This document shows positions 1-8,754 of a stretch of 40,282 nucleotides of DNA, in pieces; position 1 is the stretch's first letter, and each line of letters opens with the position of its first letter. This DNA comes from Deltaproteobacteria bacterium (lineage in GTDB: Bacteria > Myxococcota_A > Polyangia > Polyangiales > Polyangiaceae): assembly GCA_003235365.1 (NCBI GenBank), contig QJWJ01000068.1, forward strand, positions 1-40,282, written 5' to 3'. The notes beneath the pieces are model-generated. The model was not told the DNA's origin, did no database searches, and was given only the letters and a program-made list of their open reading frames with translations. Made by a program: the position numbers and the translations under genes.

Positions 1-1
1 G

Positions 2-1186
2 GCCGCCGGCCCCGCCGAGCCGCCGCCCACTGCAGACGCAACGCACGCCGGAGGCCCCACCACGGCCATTCCGAGTTGTCCTCCGAGTGACGAACCGGAC
101 GTCGGTGATCCCGCGGGAACGCTCGGCGACAGCAGCGGCGACGTCGATTCGCCAGACGCTGGCAGCGCATCGACGGAGGCCGGCACCGTCGATGGATCGC
201 CGGAGCCTGTGGGGCTACCCGATCCTGGCCCCGAGGGTGATGGCGACTTCGAAGTCGGGCCTCAATACGTGTCCCAGCCGGAACTCAGCAATCGCGGAGC
301 TCCGAAAGGTCAACGCTTCAGATTTACGATGCGGCTTTCGGACAGTCAGATCTTCGATGGCACGGACGCGACGCTCGACCCGGGCAAGCCGGTCAACGAC
401 AGTCGCGCCATCAGCGTCTACGTACCTGCGCAGTACCAGGACGGGACGAAAGCGCCGGTACTCGTCATTCAAGACGGTGACGGTCCTCTCGACATGGTCG
501 CCAACGCGCTCGACAATTTGACGACCTCGGACGCCGTGGACAGAAAGCTGCCCGCCTTCGTTGCGGTCGCGGTGCAGAACGGCGGCAACGACGCACAAGG
601 CAGCGAGCGCGGGCTCGAGTACGACACGATGTCGGACCGTTATGCCCGTTTCATCGACGAAGAGGTGTTGCCAGCGGTCATTGCCGATCCGGCGGTGCGC
701 ATGGCGTATCCAAACCTGTCGTTCACGTCGGACCCGTCCGGACGCGCCACGCTGGGGTGCAGTTCCGGCGCAGCGGCAGCGCTCACGATGGCCTGGTTCA
801 GACCTGACCTGTTCAGTCGAGTCATCGCTTACTCGACGACCCTCGTCGACCAGCAGAATCACGAAGCGCCCGAACGCGCGACGTACCCCAACGGGGCTTG
901 GGACTATCACTCCGGACTCGAACTCATCGCCAACGCCGAGCGCAAGCCGATCCGGGTCTTCCTCAACGTCAATCAGAACGATCTGAGGGCAGACGACCCA
1001 GAGTCGACACTGCACAATTGGGTCATGGCCAACCAGCGAACGGCTGCGGCGCTTGCCGCACAGGGATACCACTACCGCTACGTGTTCGGTCTCGATGCTG
1101 GCCATTGCGACTCGCGCGTTCAGCAAGCCACCCTCGCCGACGCGCTGGTTTGGGCCTGGCGCGGCTATCAACCCAGCCAGGAATAG
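2..1186 (+). CDS. Secreted esterase, enterochelin-esterase-like alpha/beta hydrolase (5' truncated)
   Basis: The reading frame is open from the first bases of the window, so the N-terminus, and any signal peptide, lies outside it. A GTG at 209 is available as a start but would cut through the linker, so I treat the gene as partial. The first 70 or so codons form a Pro/Ala/Gly/Asp-rich linker. The catalytic part then resembles the Fes/IroE-like esterase family (COG2382 type): a nucleophile elbow Gly-Cys-Ser-Ser-Gly at 755-769 and a candidate catalytic His in Gly-His-Cys-Asp (His codon 1103-1105). The family cleaves ester bonds; the substrate cannot be read here. Export is inferred from the linker style of the neighbouring lipoproteins. 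It ends 177 bp before the DUF1592 gene. Confidence 0.75.
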   Translation, partial: AAGPAEPPPTADATHAGGPTTAIPSCPPSDEPDVGDPAGTLGDSSGDVDSPDAGSASTEAGTVDGSPEPVGLPDPGPEGDGDFEVGPQYVSQPELSNRGAPKGQRFRFTMRLSDSQIFDGTDATLDPGKPVNDSRAISVYVPAQYQDGTKAPVLVIQDGDGPLDMVANALDNLTTSDAVDRKLPAFVAVAVQNGGNDAQGSERGLEYDTMSDRYARFIDEEVLPAVIADPAVRMAYPNLSFTSDPSGRATLGCSSGAAAALTMAWFRPDLFSRVIAYSTTLVDQQNHEAPERATYPNGAWDYHSGLELIANAERKPIRVFLNVNQNDLRADDPESTLHNWVMANQRTAAALAAQGYHYRYVFGLDAGHCDSRVQQATLADALVWAWRGYQPSQE

Positions 1187-1363
1187 GTGAGGCGCGGGTC
1201 GGGTGCCGTGAGCGCCGGTGGCCAAGCCGAAGCCTGCGGCCGGTTAGCCCGCGGCGATCGGATTTCATGACAATTGCCGAGTGGCCCCGACAATTCCATC
1301 CGCGGGCAGCACCGGACCGGGCTCGAGCGCGGCGCCGTCCTGCCCGGCTTCTGTGAGAAACAC

Positions 1364-3208
1364 ATGGGCTCCACGACTAGAAAGTTACATCTGAAGGGTG
1401 GCCACCACTGGTTGCTCAAGCCCCGCGGGTGCGTGGCCACGAGCGCCGTGCTGCTTGCGTGTGGGGGCGCACCCGATGCTGACAACCAGGCCATCGCCGG
1501 TGGTTCGTTCACGACCCCGATGGTCACCTCGAACCCCAGTGCGAGTAACCTGGCCCTGCCAGGCGCCAGCTCCACGCCGTCGGGGGTGCCCACTGCTGCG
1601 CCTGCAGCAGGCGGCACGGAGGACACGGGTAGCCCCCTCCCGACAGATGCTCAATCGGGTGACGGTTCACCCACCAGCCCAACCCCCGCAGGCCGGATCG
1701 ATGACGGGCAGCCCGGGCGCTCGCTGGTGCGACGCCTCTCGAACGCGGAGTACAGAGCCACGGTCGAGTCCCTGCTCGGACACGGCACGGACTACACGGT
1801 CAACTTCCCCACCGACACCATCGTCAATGGGTTCACCAACAACACCGACGTCCAAGACGTGGGACCCGCACTGGTCGAGCAATACCTCGCGGCGGCCGAA
1901 GCGCTGTCCGACGACGCCGTGCGGGACGTCGACCCCCTGCTGGGCTGCCCACTCGCCCAAGGCGAAGCGTGTATCGCTACCTTCGTCGAAGGCTTCGGCA
2001 AGCGAGCTTTCAGACGACCGACCACGAGCGTCGAGCGGACCGAGCTCTTGCAACTGTTTCGCAGCGAGCCCAATGCCGTCGACGGCGTTCGGCTCGTGCT
2101 GCAGGCGATTCTCACCTCACCGAGCTTCCTATATCGGGCCGAAGTTGGCGTACCGGTCGCCGGTGAAAGCTTCGCGGCGCTCAATTCGTGGGAGATCGCG
2201 ACACGCCTCTCCTACTTCTTGACGGGGACGATGCCCGACGCTGACCTGTTCGCTGCGGCTGAGGCCGATCTGTTGGTCTCCGCCGAATCCGTCGAGGCCG
2301 AAGCACGGCGCTTGCTCGCGACGCCAGCGGCGCGAAACAACGTGGCGGACTTCTTCAGCGGTTGGCTGAATCTCTCCGCCGTCGATCGATTGCAGAGAGA
2401 CACGACGCAGTTCGCCGATTGGGATAGTCAGCTGCCGCCCCTGCTGTGGGACGAGACGCGTGCCTTTGCCACGCGGGTCATTTTCGACGGCGATGGCGAT
2501 CTGACGACCTTGTTGACCGCTCCGTTCACCTATGGGGACCCTGCCTTGGCCCAGTACTACGGTGGCACTGCAGGGCCTGTCACCGATGGTGTATCCCGGA
2601 TCGAGCTGCCGACGACGCAACGAGCCGGCCTGCTGACGCAAGCCTCGTTTCTGGCTACCCATTCCAAGGAAATCCAAACGGATCCCGTATCGCGGGGCAA
2701 GTTCGTTCGAGAGCGCATGTTGTGCCAGGGCATCCCAGCACCACCCGCCGACTTGATGATCACGGCCCCCGCCATCACACCGGGCTCGACCACCCGCGAG
2801 CGCTTCGCCCAGCATGAAGAAGAGCCCTCGTGCGCCGGCTGCCACCTGCTCATCGACCCGGTCGGTTTGGCTTTCGAACACTACGACGCCATTGGACAGT
2901 GGCGTGACCAAGAGCAAGGCAAGGATATCGACGCGTCAGGAGATCTCACCGGCACGGACGTCTCTGGACCTTTCGTCGGCGTCGTCGAAATGGCTGACAG
3001 ACTCGCACAAAGCGAACTCGCGAGAGAATGCTTCGTGAGGTACTGGTTTCGCTTCGCCTTCGGGCGCGGCGAGAGCGACTCGGAGGCCGCCCGTATCGCC
3101 ACGATCACGGGGCAGTTCGAAGCTGCACAGCAAGACGTGCAGGAGCTCTTGGTTGCCCTGACTCTGTCCCCCGATTTTCGCTACCTGGCCAAAGAAGCGA
3201 CGCAATGA
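1364..3208 (+). CDS. DUF1592-family lipoprotein with CxxCH motif
   Basis: 614 residues from the ATG at 1364; this start gives a signal sequence ending in a lipobox (Leu-Leu-Ala-Cys, Cys33), whereas the longer frame from 1274 buries it. A Ser/Pro/Thr-rich linker runs to about residue 120. Blocks then follow in the order usual for this family: a DUF1587-like start (Arg-Leu-Ser-Asn-Ala-Glu-Tyr, about 124-130), DUF1595, DUF1592, DUF1588 with Cys490-Ala-Gly-Cys-His494, and DUF1585 at the C-terminus. CxxCH is the covalent heme c attachment motif, so a periplasmic or outer-membrane redox role is possible but not proven. The family is usually paired with DUF1552, as here: the stop overlaps the next start by 4 bp. 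Confidence 0.9.
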   Translation: MGSTTRKLHLKGGHHWLLKPRGCVATSAVLLACGGAPDADNQAIAGGSFTTPMVTSNPSASNLALPGASSTPSGVPTAAPAAGGTEDTGSPLPTDAQSGDGSPTSPTPAGRIDDGQPGRSLVRRLSNAEYRATVESLLGHGTDYTVNFPTDTIVNGFTNNTDVQDVGPALVEQYLAAAEALSDDAVRDVDPLLGCPLAQGEACIATFVEGFGKRAFRRPTTSVERTELLQLFRSEPNAVDGVRLVLQAILTSPSFLYRAEVGVPVAGESFAALNSWEIATRLSYFLTGTMPDADLFAAAEADLLVSAESVEAEARRLLATPAARNNVADFFSGWLNLSAVDRLQRDTTQFADWDSQLPPLLWDETRAFATRVIFDGDGDLTTLLTAPFTYGDPALAQYYGGTAGPVTDGVSRIELPTTQRAGLLTQASFLATHSKEIQTDPVSRGKFVRERMLCQGIPAPPADLMITAPAITPGSTTRERFAQHEEEPSCAGCHLLIDPVGLAFEHYDAIGQWRDQEQGKDIDASGDLTGTDVSGPFVGVVEMADRLAQSELARECFVRYWFRFAFGRGESDSEAARIATITGQFEAAQQDVQELLVALTLSPDFRYLAKEATQ

Positions 3209-4617
3209 CACGCAAGCACAGCCTCTGCATTCCATCTCGACCGTTGTCCCGACGCGCCTTGCTACGCGGCGTCGGGGGCGTAGCCCTCGCCATGCCTCTA
3301 CTCGACGCCATGCGGCCTCGCGTAGTTCGAGCGCAGGGGGCCATGCCAAAGCGTTTCGTCGTGTTCTTCAGCGCGAACGGTATGATCAAAGATCGCTGGC
3401 AACCATCAGGTGGGGAGACTGACTTCACCCTGTCTCCGGTCCTCACCTCGCTGGAGCCGCACCGAGACGATTTGCTCATCATGCGCGGGCTCGACAACGA
3501 GGCGTCGTACATTTACGAGCCCAACGCCCACGACGCGTCGATGGCGACCATGCTGACCGCAGAAGCGCTCGTAGTCGGTCCGAGTGGCACCGGTCGCGCA
3601 GGACACGTGCTCGACGGAACCGCCAACGGACCGTCGATCGACCAAGAGATCGCTCGGGTGATCGGCGGCGAGACCAAACTGCCCTCGTTGGAGCTCGGCG
3701 TTCAATCGACCACGACCATCATCGAGCCGATGCCGACTCGCATGTGCTACCGCGGAACTCGCGGCAACGCGAAGTCCGTGCCGCCGGAAGACGACCCCAA
3801 GACGGTCTTCGCTCGACTGTTCATGGACGCGGAGGCGTCCGCGGACTCGATCGAGGTGCTGCAACGCCAACGTCGAAGCGTGCTCGATTTCGTCGAGAGC
3901 GATTTTGCGAGACTGCAAGCCAAGATCAGTGTGGCCGACCGACAGAAGCTGGAGCGCCATCTGAGCACCCTGCGTGCATTCGAGCAATCCTTGGACAAGT
4001 TGGGAGCCTCGACCGAGATGGGTTGCGAAATCCCCAGCTCGCCACCTGACGTCAACTTGGACCCGTTCGATTGCATCCAAGACGAACGTCCGGCGCGTTG
4101 TTTCGGCGACTTTCGGCAGCTGGGCAAGGCGCAGATGGACCTGCTGGTGCTAGCCCTGACCTGCGACATCACGCGCGTCATCACGCTGCAGTGGTCCACG
4201 GCCGAGAGCACGATCTTTCACAAATGGCTCGACGTTGCGGGCGAACACCATTTGATGTCCCACGATGCGGTGGGCAATCGCGAAGACTTGGTGAAAATCA
4301 GCACCTGGTACGCCGAGCAGTTCGCCTACCTGCTGCAAGCACTCAAAGCCCACGAGGAGGAGGACGGCGCTTCCGTGCTGAGTAGCTCCGTGGTGCTGTG
4401 GGCCAACGAGCTGTCGGACGGGGACATTCACAATCGCCGGGACTTGGGGTGGATCATCGCGGGACAGGGCAACGGGGCGATCCAAACTGGGCGTAGCGTT
4501 CGGTACTCCAGAACGACGACCAACCAACTCTTCGCGTCGCTGATGACGATGTTCGGATCGCCGACGGAGAGTTTCGGCGAACCACGATTCTCGGGCACCC
4601 TCTCTGGTTTGGGTTGA
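3205..4617 (+). CDS. DUF1552 family protein, Tat-exported
   Basis: 470 residues starting at the ATG at 3205, which overlaps the TGA of the DUF1592 gene (ATGA), implying translational coupling. The N-terminus carries a twin-arginine signal (Ser-Arg-Arg-Ala-Leu-Leu, residues 15-20) followed by a hydrophobic stretch and a probable cleavage site after Val-Arg-Ala. The mature part matches the DUF1552 family: an early Phe-Phe-Ser-Ala-Asn-Gly segment and a C-terminal region similar to the alkaline-phosphatase/DUF1501 superfamily, ending in a conserved Leu-Phe-Ala-Ser-Leu stretch. Tat export suggests folding with a cofactor or metal before export. The biochemical function is unknown; co-occurrence with DUF1592 CxxCH proteins is the only functional clue. 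Confidence 0.9.
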   Translation: MTRKHSLCIPSRPLSRRALLRGVGGVALAMPLLDAMRPRVVRAQGAMPKRFVVFFSANGMIKDRWQPSGGETDFTLSPVLTSLEPHRDDLLIMRGLDNEASYIYEPNAHDASMATMLTAEALVVGPSGTGRAGHVLDGTANGPSIDQEIARVIGGETKLPSLELGVQSTTTIIEPMPTRMCYRGTRGNAKSVPPEDDPKTVFARLFMDAEASADSIEVLQRQRRSVLDFVESDFARLQAKISVADRQKLERHLSTLRAFEQSLDKLGASTEMGCEIPSSPPDVNLDPFDCIQDERPARCFGDFRQLGKAQMDLLVLALTCDITRVITLQWSTAESTIFHKWLDVAGEHHLMSHDAVGNREDLVKISTWYAEQFAYLLQALKAHEEEDGASVLSSSVVLWANELSDGDIHNRRDLGWIIAGQGNGAIQTGRSVRYSRTTTNQLFASLMTMFGSPTESFGEPRFSGTLSGLG

Positions 4618-4871
4618 GTGGGTCCGGATTTGATTGCGCTACGAGGTTACCGTGCGACCCCACCTGGCCGACCAAGGTGATGCCGCGGACCAACGCGTGT
4701 ACCTACTGCTCGAAGGCCTGGTCGAAGTGGTGAACGAATCGCGGAGCGAAGGCCCGTCGGAGCGGGCACCACTTCGGCGAGCGGGCGGCGTTGTCATGAG
4801 GCGCACTCGACGGGCCGCCGTCAGCGCGCGACGGCTCAGGGGAAGCACGCGCCAACACATCGCTGTGACCA

Positions 4872-6089
4872 TCAGGGGCCCGCGTCGCTCCCCGCAGCAG
4901 TCGACACGTCGGGCTGCCCTGCGTCAGCGTCGCTCATGGCCGTCAGGTTCCCATCGCATGGCACTTGCTCAACGCAGTCCCACTCGCCGAGGCACGAGAG
5001 GCCCGTTTGCGCTTCGAGTTTAGTGACGGTGCTCTGTGCCAGCGACGGGTTGTTGTTGATCCACAGCCCTCGGGCGGTGTCGAGCAGCGGGGCAAACACC
5101 TGCGACAATTGAAGATTGTTGCTCACCCCGAATTGCGCCCCGACGCTGACCAGTCGGGGCAGCCGTAGTTCGGTGATGGTCGCGCTGTCACGCAGACGAA
5201 ACCCACCGCGCTCGATGATCTCCAACGCGCCGAGATCTACTTCCGACAGATTGTCGTTGAACTGCATGAACACGCCGCTTTCGAAGATGTCGCAAGCCTC
5301 GGTCGCAAAGGTTCCGACAACCGACTTCAACACCGGAAAGGCCAGCGTCGTCAGCACGGGGTTCTCGCGGATTGCCAGGGCCCCGACGCGTTCCAGCCCA
5401 GCGAAGTCGAGCGTCTGCAGGGCGCGATTGTCGACGATCCGAACACCCGCCACGGGGTCGATCCCGTTGCTCTCGTGCTCATCAATTTCCACCAGACTCG
5501 GGATGGAGAAGTGGGTCAGGGAGCGCATGGCTTGGACCGAGATCTCCCCACCCATCGAGCGAAGTCCATCGAAGGTCACCCGTTGCAGCCCGGCGCCTCC
5601 CTGGATGCGGATCGAACCGGCGTGCTGCAGCCGCTCGAAGTCGAGCGATGCCATACTCACCCAGTCGAGGTACAGTTGTCCTTCTATCCGCTCCACGCAC
5701 CGAACGCGATCCGCGACGTCTTGCGCGGTGTCGTCGCGGGTGATGTGCAATGACTGGAGAGTCTTCAAGCCCGCGCAGGGGTCGGGCCCGTCGGCATCGC
5801 GTTCGGGCGGGCCTCCGGAGTCGGCGGCATCCGGGGGCTGTGGTTTCGCTCCGCTGTCCGACACTGCGCCCGAGTCTTTCGACACTGCGCCCGAGTCTTT
5901 CGACACTGCACCCGAGTCTTTCGACACTGCGCCCGAGTCTTTCGACACTGCGCCCGAGTCGGAGCAGTCAGACACGAGACACCCCGCGTCCGGGGAGTGA
6001 CCGTCAGACGACGAGTTGCACGCCAACGATGTCGCGGCGAGTGAGGCCACCCCGACGACGGGCGCGAATCGACCAAGCCAAGAGTACAT
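4872..6089 (-). CDS. Surface lipoprotein with receptor-L-domain-like leucine repeats
   Basis: 405 residues. The ATG at 6089 is preceded by an AAGGGG Shine-Dalgarno-like sequence. A signal peptide ends in Thr-Ser-Leu-Ala-Cys (Cys24), so a lipoprotein is expected. Residues 44-77 are four and a half copies of a seven-residue unit Asp-Ser-Gly-Ala-Val-Ser-Lys, then a Pro/Asp-rich spacer. From about residue 110 the protein shows irregular repeats with Leu-xx-Leu-xx-Phe/Leu and Pro-xx-Leu/Val-xx-Val/Ile spacing, resembling the receptor L domain/LRR superfamily. Four Cys near the two ends of the repeat domain may form caps. Likely role: cell-surface binding or adhesion; the ligand is unknown. Convergent with the DUF1552 gene. 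Confidence 0.8.
   Translation of the reverse strand: MYSWLGRFAPVVGVASLAATSLACNSSSDGHSPDAGCLVSDCSDSGAVSKDSGAVSKDSGAVSKDSGAVSKDSGAVSDSGAKPQPPDAADSGGPPERDADGPDPCAGLKTLQSLHITRDDTAQDVADRVRCVERIEGQLYLDWVSMASLDFERLQHAGSIRIQGGAGLQRVTFDGLRSMGGEISVQAMRSLTHFSIPSLVEIDEHESNGIDPVAGVRIVDNRALQTLDFAGLERVGALAIRENPVLTTLAFPVLKSVVGTFATEACDIFESGVFMQFNDNLSEVDLGALEIIERGGFRLRDSATITELRLPRLVSVGAQFGVSNNLQLSQVFAPLLDTARGLWINNNPSLAQSTVTKLEAQTGLSCLGEWDCVEQVPCDGNLTAMSDADAGQPDVSTAAGSDAGP
5859..5960. repeat. 21-bp tandem repeat, 4.9 copies, in frame
   Basis: Four full 21-bp units at 5859, 5880, 5901 and 5922 and an 18-bp partial unit at 5943. They are identical except for one silent change at 5910. On the minus strand they encode the Asp-Ser-Gly-Ala-Val-Ser-Lys units of the lipoprotein. 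Near-perfect DNA identity points to recent slippage expansion, so copy number may vary between strains. Confidence 0.97.
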
Positions 6090-6247
6090 GAGTACCCCTT
6101 AGCACGACGATCTCACGTCCAGCGCCTCCAACCTGCTCCGAACGGTCTGCCAATGACCTCGCGGCAGCTCCGCCCGAGCCGGGGCGCCGTTTGCTCACCT
6201 GAGCAGTCGGCCCCCATCGCCAGGCAGCCCGAGCCCCAGACGTCGGT

Positions 6248-7801
6248 TCACGGTGGCAACAGGGCGTCCACGATGGGGGTGACCCACGTGCCAGCACCGG
6301 AGTCGAAGAGTTTCATGTTGTTGGGATCTTCCCAAATGGCCCATCCAACACCGGCCGCTTCGCATCGTTGGCGCACCAGGGTGACGAGGTTTGCCCGAGA
6401 GGGCATGTCACCGCCGTCCTGGGGGCCCCACTCACCATTGTAGACGGTTCGACCCGAAGCGTTCTGGTAGGCCGTAAGATAGGCGATTTGCGCGTCGATG
6501 GTCGCGGGCCCTGAAGGGTTCTCCGCTGCTGGCTTCGAGTTGTAGTCGTCGAACCACGAGGCCGCCCAGCTGGCGTCCAAAGCTGCCTGGACCGGGGAGA
6601 TCGGCGCAGCCGGGGGCCCGGGAAAGATCACGCCGGTGGTCATGTAGGCATCTCCAATCCAACTCTTGCCCTGAAAGCTGAACAGCTTCGGCTCGTAGAG
6701 ATGGACCGCGACGAGCAGGTTGGCGTCGTCGGGAAGAGTCAGCAACGAGAGCTTGCTGGGGTCGGCCCAGAACACCGTGTCTACGACCAGCAGGCGACGC
6801 GGATTGGTATCGCGTATGGTGCTGATGGCGGCAGCCACGATCTCGTTCCAGCCACTGTCGAGCATGGTGTTCGGTTCGTTGAGCGGCTCGAACGCGACTG
6901 TATCGGGACGATCAGCATAGCGGGCAGCGATCTGTGACCACAGAGCCAAGAATCGCTCGCGCTCACCACTCGGATCACTGACCATCTCGTCGTACGAGTG
7001 CATGTCGATGATGGCAGCGAGGCCCGCGTCCGCGGCCTGGTTGAGCACGGTGTCGATGCGCTCGAAGAACGCGGCTTCGATCGTGTACGGCGCGCTGCTG
7101 AGCGCGTGCCCACTGAAGCGAATCGGAATGCGCACGTGATCGAAGCCACGCTGGGCGATGAACGGAAAATCGCCGGCAAGCACGCTGCCGCCCCAGTCGC
7201 CTTCGTTGGGGGCTTCGAGGCGATTGCCGAGGTTGATGCCCCTCTTGAAGTGTTCGGCTGCCCCAGGCGGACTACCGAAGGTGAACGGCTCTGGATCCTC
7301 CAAAGGCAGCGTGTTCCCTCCGCCCGTAGACGAGCCACCCAAGCCGCCAGAGGCGCCAGCGTTGGGATCTGGAGCGCCGCCGATGGAGGTGCCACCCGAC
7401 CCGTCTGGGGAACCGCTGCTGGTGCTGGGAGCCGCTGTTGGGGTGCCGCCGGTGTCGTCTGGCGAGCCGCTGTTGCTACTGAGGGGGCCAGCGGTTGGGG
7501 TGCCGCCAGTGCCGTTGGAGCCAGTGCTGGTGTTGGACGCGCCCACCGTGGGGGGGGTGCCGGCGTTGTCTGGGGAGCCGACGCTGATGTTGGGCGCGCC
7601 CGCCGTGGGGACGCCCGTGCCATTGCCTCCCGTTGCCGTGACGGTGTTGCCACCCGCGGCGGCACCGTCACTCGTCGGTGCGTCGCCGCTTGGTGCGCTG
7701 CCGATGGGCGTTTCGGCCGGGTTCTCCGCGGACGCACAGCCTACCGCGATACCGGCGACGGCAAAGCACATCCACGACAGAAGCACGCGTTGCTGGGGCA
7801 T
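6248..7801 (-). CDS. Glycoside hydrolase family 5 lipoprotein (cellulase-like)
   Basis: 517 residues from the ATG at 7801; this start gives a short signal peptide with lipobox Ala-Val-Gly-Cys, while the longer frame to 8080 adds unrelated sequence overlapping the AraC gene. A Gly/Ser/Thr/Pro linker of about five 18-19-residue repeats follows. The GH5 barrel starts near Gly-Ile-Asn-Leu-Gly-Asn. It has the family acid/base Glu309 in Asn-Glu-Pro and the nucleophile Glu457 in Asn-Gly-Glu-Trp-Gly, 148 residues apart as expected for clan GH-A. GH5 enzymes cleave beta-1,4-glucans, mannans and related chains; the substrate cannot be fixed from sequence alone. The lipid anchor places it on the cell surface or in the periplasm. 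The AraC-type gene 100 bp upstream on the same strand may regulate it. Confidence 0.9.
   Translation of the reverse strand: MPQQRVLLSWMCFAVAGIAVGCASAENPAETPIGSAPSGDAPTSDGAAAGGNTVTATGGNGTGVPTAGAPNISVGSPDNAGTPPTVGASNTSTGSNGTGGTPTAGPLSSNSGSPDDTGGTPTAAPSTSSGSPDGSGGTSIGGAPDPNAGASGGLGGSSTGGGNTLPLEDPEPFTFGSPPGAAEHFKRGINLGNRLEAPNEGDWGGSVLAGDFPFIAQRGFDHVRIPIRFSGHALSSAPYTIEAAFFERIDTVLNQAADAGLAAIIDMHSYDEMVSDPSGERERFLALWSQIAARYADRPDTVAFEPLNEPNTMLDSGWNEIVAAAISTIRDTNPRRLLVVDTVFWADPSKLSLLTLPDDANLLVAVHLYEPKLFSFQGKSWIGDAYMTTGVIFPGPPAAPISPVQAALDASWAASWFDDYNSKPAAENPSGPATIDAQIAYLTAYQNASGRTVYNGEWGPQDGGDMPSRANLVTLVRQRCEAAGVGWAIWEDPNNMKLFDSGAGTWVTPIVDALLPP
7346..7624. repeat. Degenerate 18-19-residue linker repeats in the GH5 lipoprotein
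   Basis: About five imperfect units of 54-57 bp, encoding on the minus strand the pattern Gly-Thr-Gly-Gly-Thr-Pro-Thr-Ala-Gly ... Gly-Ser-Pro-Asp. They form a flexible spacer between the lipid anchor and the GH5 domain. The DNA copies have diverged, unlike the 21-bp repeat at 5859. Confidence 0.75.
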
Positions 7802-7901
7802 GACGCCGAGTGTGGTCGTCGGGACGGCCACAGGTCTTCGCGTCTTGTGGTTCTTCGGCGAAGTGGTTCGGATCGGGGCGCGGACGCCACCCCCGCGGCC
7901 G

Positions 7902-8741
7902 TCAGCCGTGGCCCGGCGGTTGCTCCCAGGGCTCCAACGCGTCCTGCATCTGGTCGCGCAGCGGGGTTTCGAAGAACAGCCGTGGGGTGCATCCGAACGT
8001 CCGCTGGAAGATGCGGTGACACTGCGAGTAACTGCCAAAACCGGCGCCCAATGCGGCGGTGAGCAGATTCTCGGCGCCACCGTCCACCGCTTCGATGAAG
8101 CGCAAGAGGCGAAGGCGCGAACGAAACGCAGAAAGGGTCACGCCCATATCGCCGTGAAAGCGCCGGCTGATTTCCGTCGGGTAGGCCCGCACGAGTTGCG
8201 CGACCTCGCAGCGCGCCAACTCCGGGCGCTCGTAGAGTGAGACCAAGGTTCGCCGGGTCACGACGTGCATGCTGTGGGCGGCTCGCCGCAGCGTTTGTGC
8301 CCGGTGCCAGAGATCACCCAGCAGGTGCTCGATCGCGGCAGTGTCGTTGCTTGCGCTGTTCAGCGCAGCGCAGGCGCCCTCGAGTGCGGCGAGATCCGCT
8401 GGCGCCAAGCGCACCAGGATCGGGCCGACGCAGCCAGACTCGGGTGTCCCACTGAGCACCCGGGAAGAGAAGTCAGCCGTGACACCGATGACGAACAGAT
8501 CGAAATCGGGCGAAGCATCGACGAGCATGTGATCCTGCCCGGGAGGCCACCACAGCAGATCACCCGCGGCGATGGGCAGGACCTTTGCTCCCATCGCGAA
8601 GGCGCCCGTGCCGCCCGTCACCAGGTTCAGCTCGGGCTCGGCATGAAAGTGCCGCGGTCGGCGCGTGGCCGGGACGTGGTGCCACACCTGCCCGCGCGCG
8701 CGCGTGGTAATGGGAAATGGTTGGTAGAGCGCCTCGAGCAT
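7902..8741 (-). CDS. AraC-family transcriptional regulator, cupin sensor domain
   Basis: 279 residues. The N-terminal 90 or so residues look like a cupin sensor: a His-Phe-His-Ala-Glu-Pro-Glu metal/ligand segment (about 31-37), then Gly-Asp-Leu-Leu-Trp-Trp-Pro-Pro-Gly-Gln-Asp-His. The C-terminal 100 residues form the double helix-turn-helix of the AraC/XylS family, ending with the typical Gly-Phe-Gly-Ser-Tyr-Ser-Gln-Cys-His ... Phe-Gly-Cys-Thr-Pro stretch. A weak GAGG lies 5 nt before the ATG. It is the first gene of a possible unit with the GH5 gene 100 bp downstream, and it is divergent from the fibro-slime gene; either could be its target. One arm of a long inverted repeat starts 14 bp before its start codon. 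Confidence 0.92.
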   Translation of the reverse strand: MLEALYQPFPITTRARGQVWHHVPATRRPRHFHAEPELNLVTGGTGAFAMGAKVLPIAAGDLLWWPPGQDHMLVDASPDFDLFVIGVTADFSSRVLSGTPESGCVGPILVRLAPADLAALEGACAALNSASNDTAAIEHLLGDLWHRAQTLRRAAHSMHVVTRRTLVSLYERPELARCEVAQLVRAYPTEISRRFHGDMGVTLSAFRSRLRLLRFIEAVDGGAENLLTAALGAGFGSYSQCHRIFQRTFGCTPRLFFETPLRDQMQDALEPWEQPPGHG

Positions 8742-8754
8742 GTTGCCTCGTCAG

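Noticed and set aside
4618..4871. Possible short gene between the DUF1552 and L-domain genes
   Set aside because: The available frame begins at TTG, has no ribosome binding site and runs into the opposite-strand lipoprotein gene.
5859..5960. CRISPR-like array
   Set aside because: The repeats are directly tandem without spacers and encode a protein repeat.
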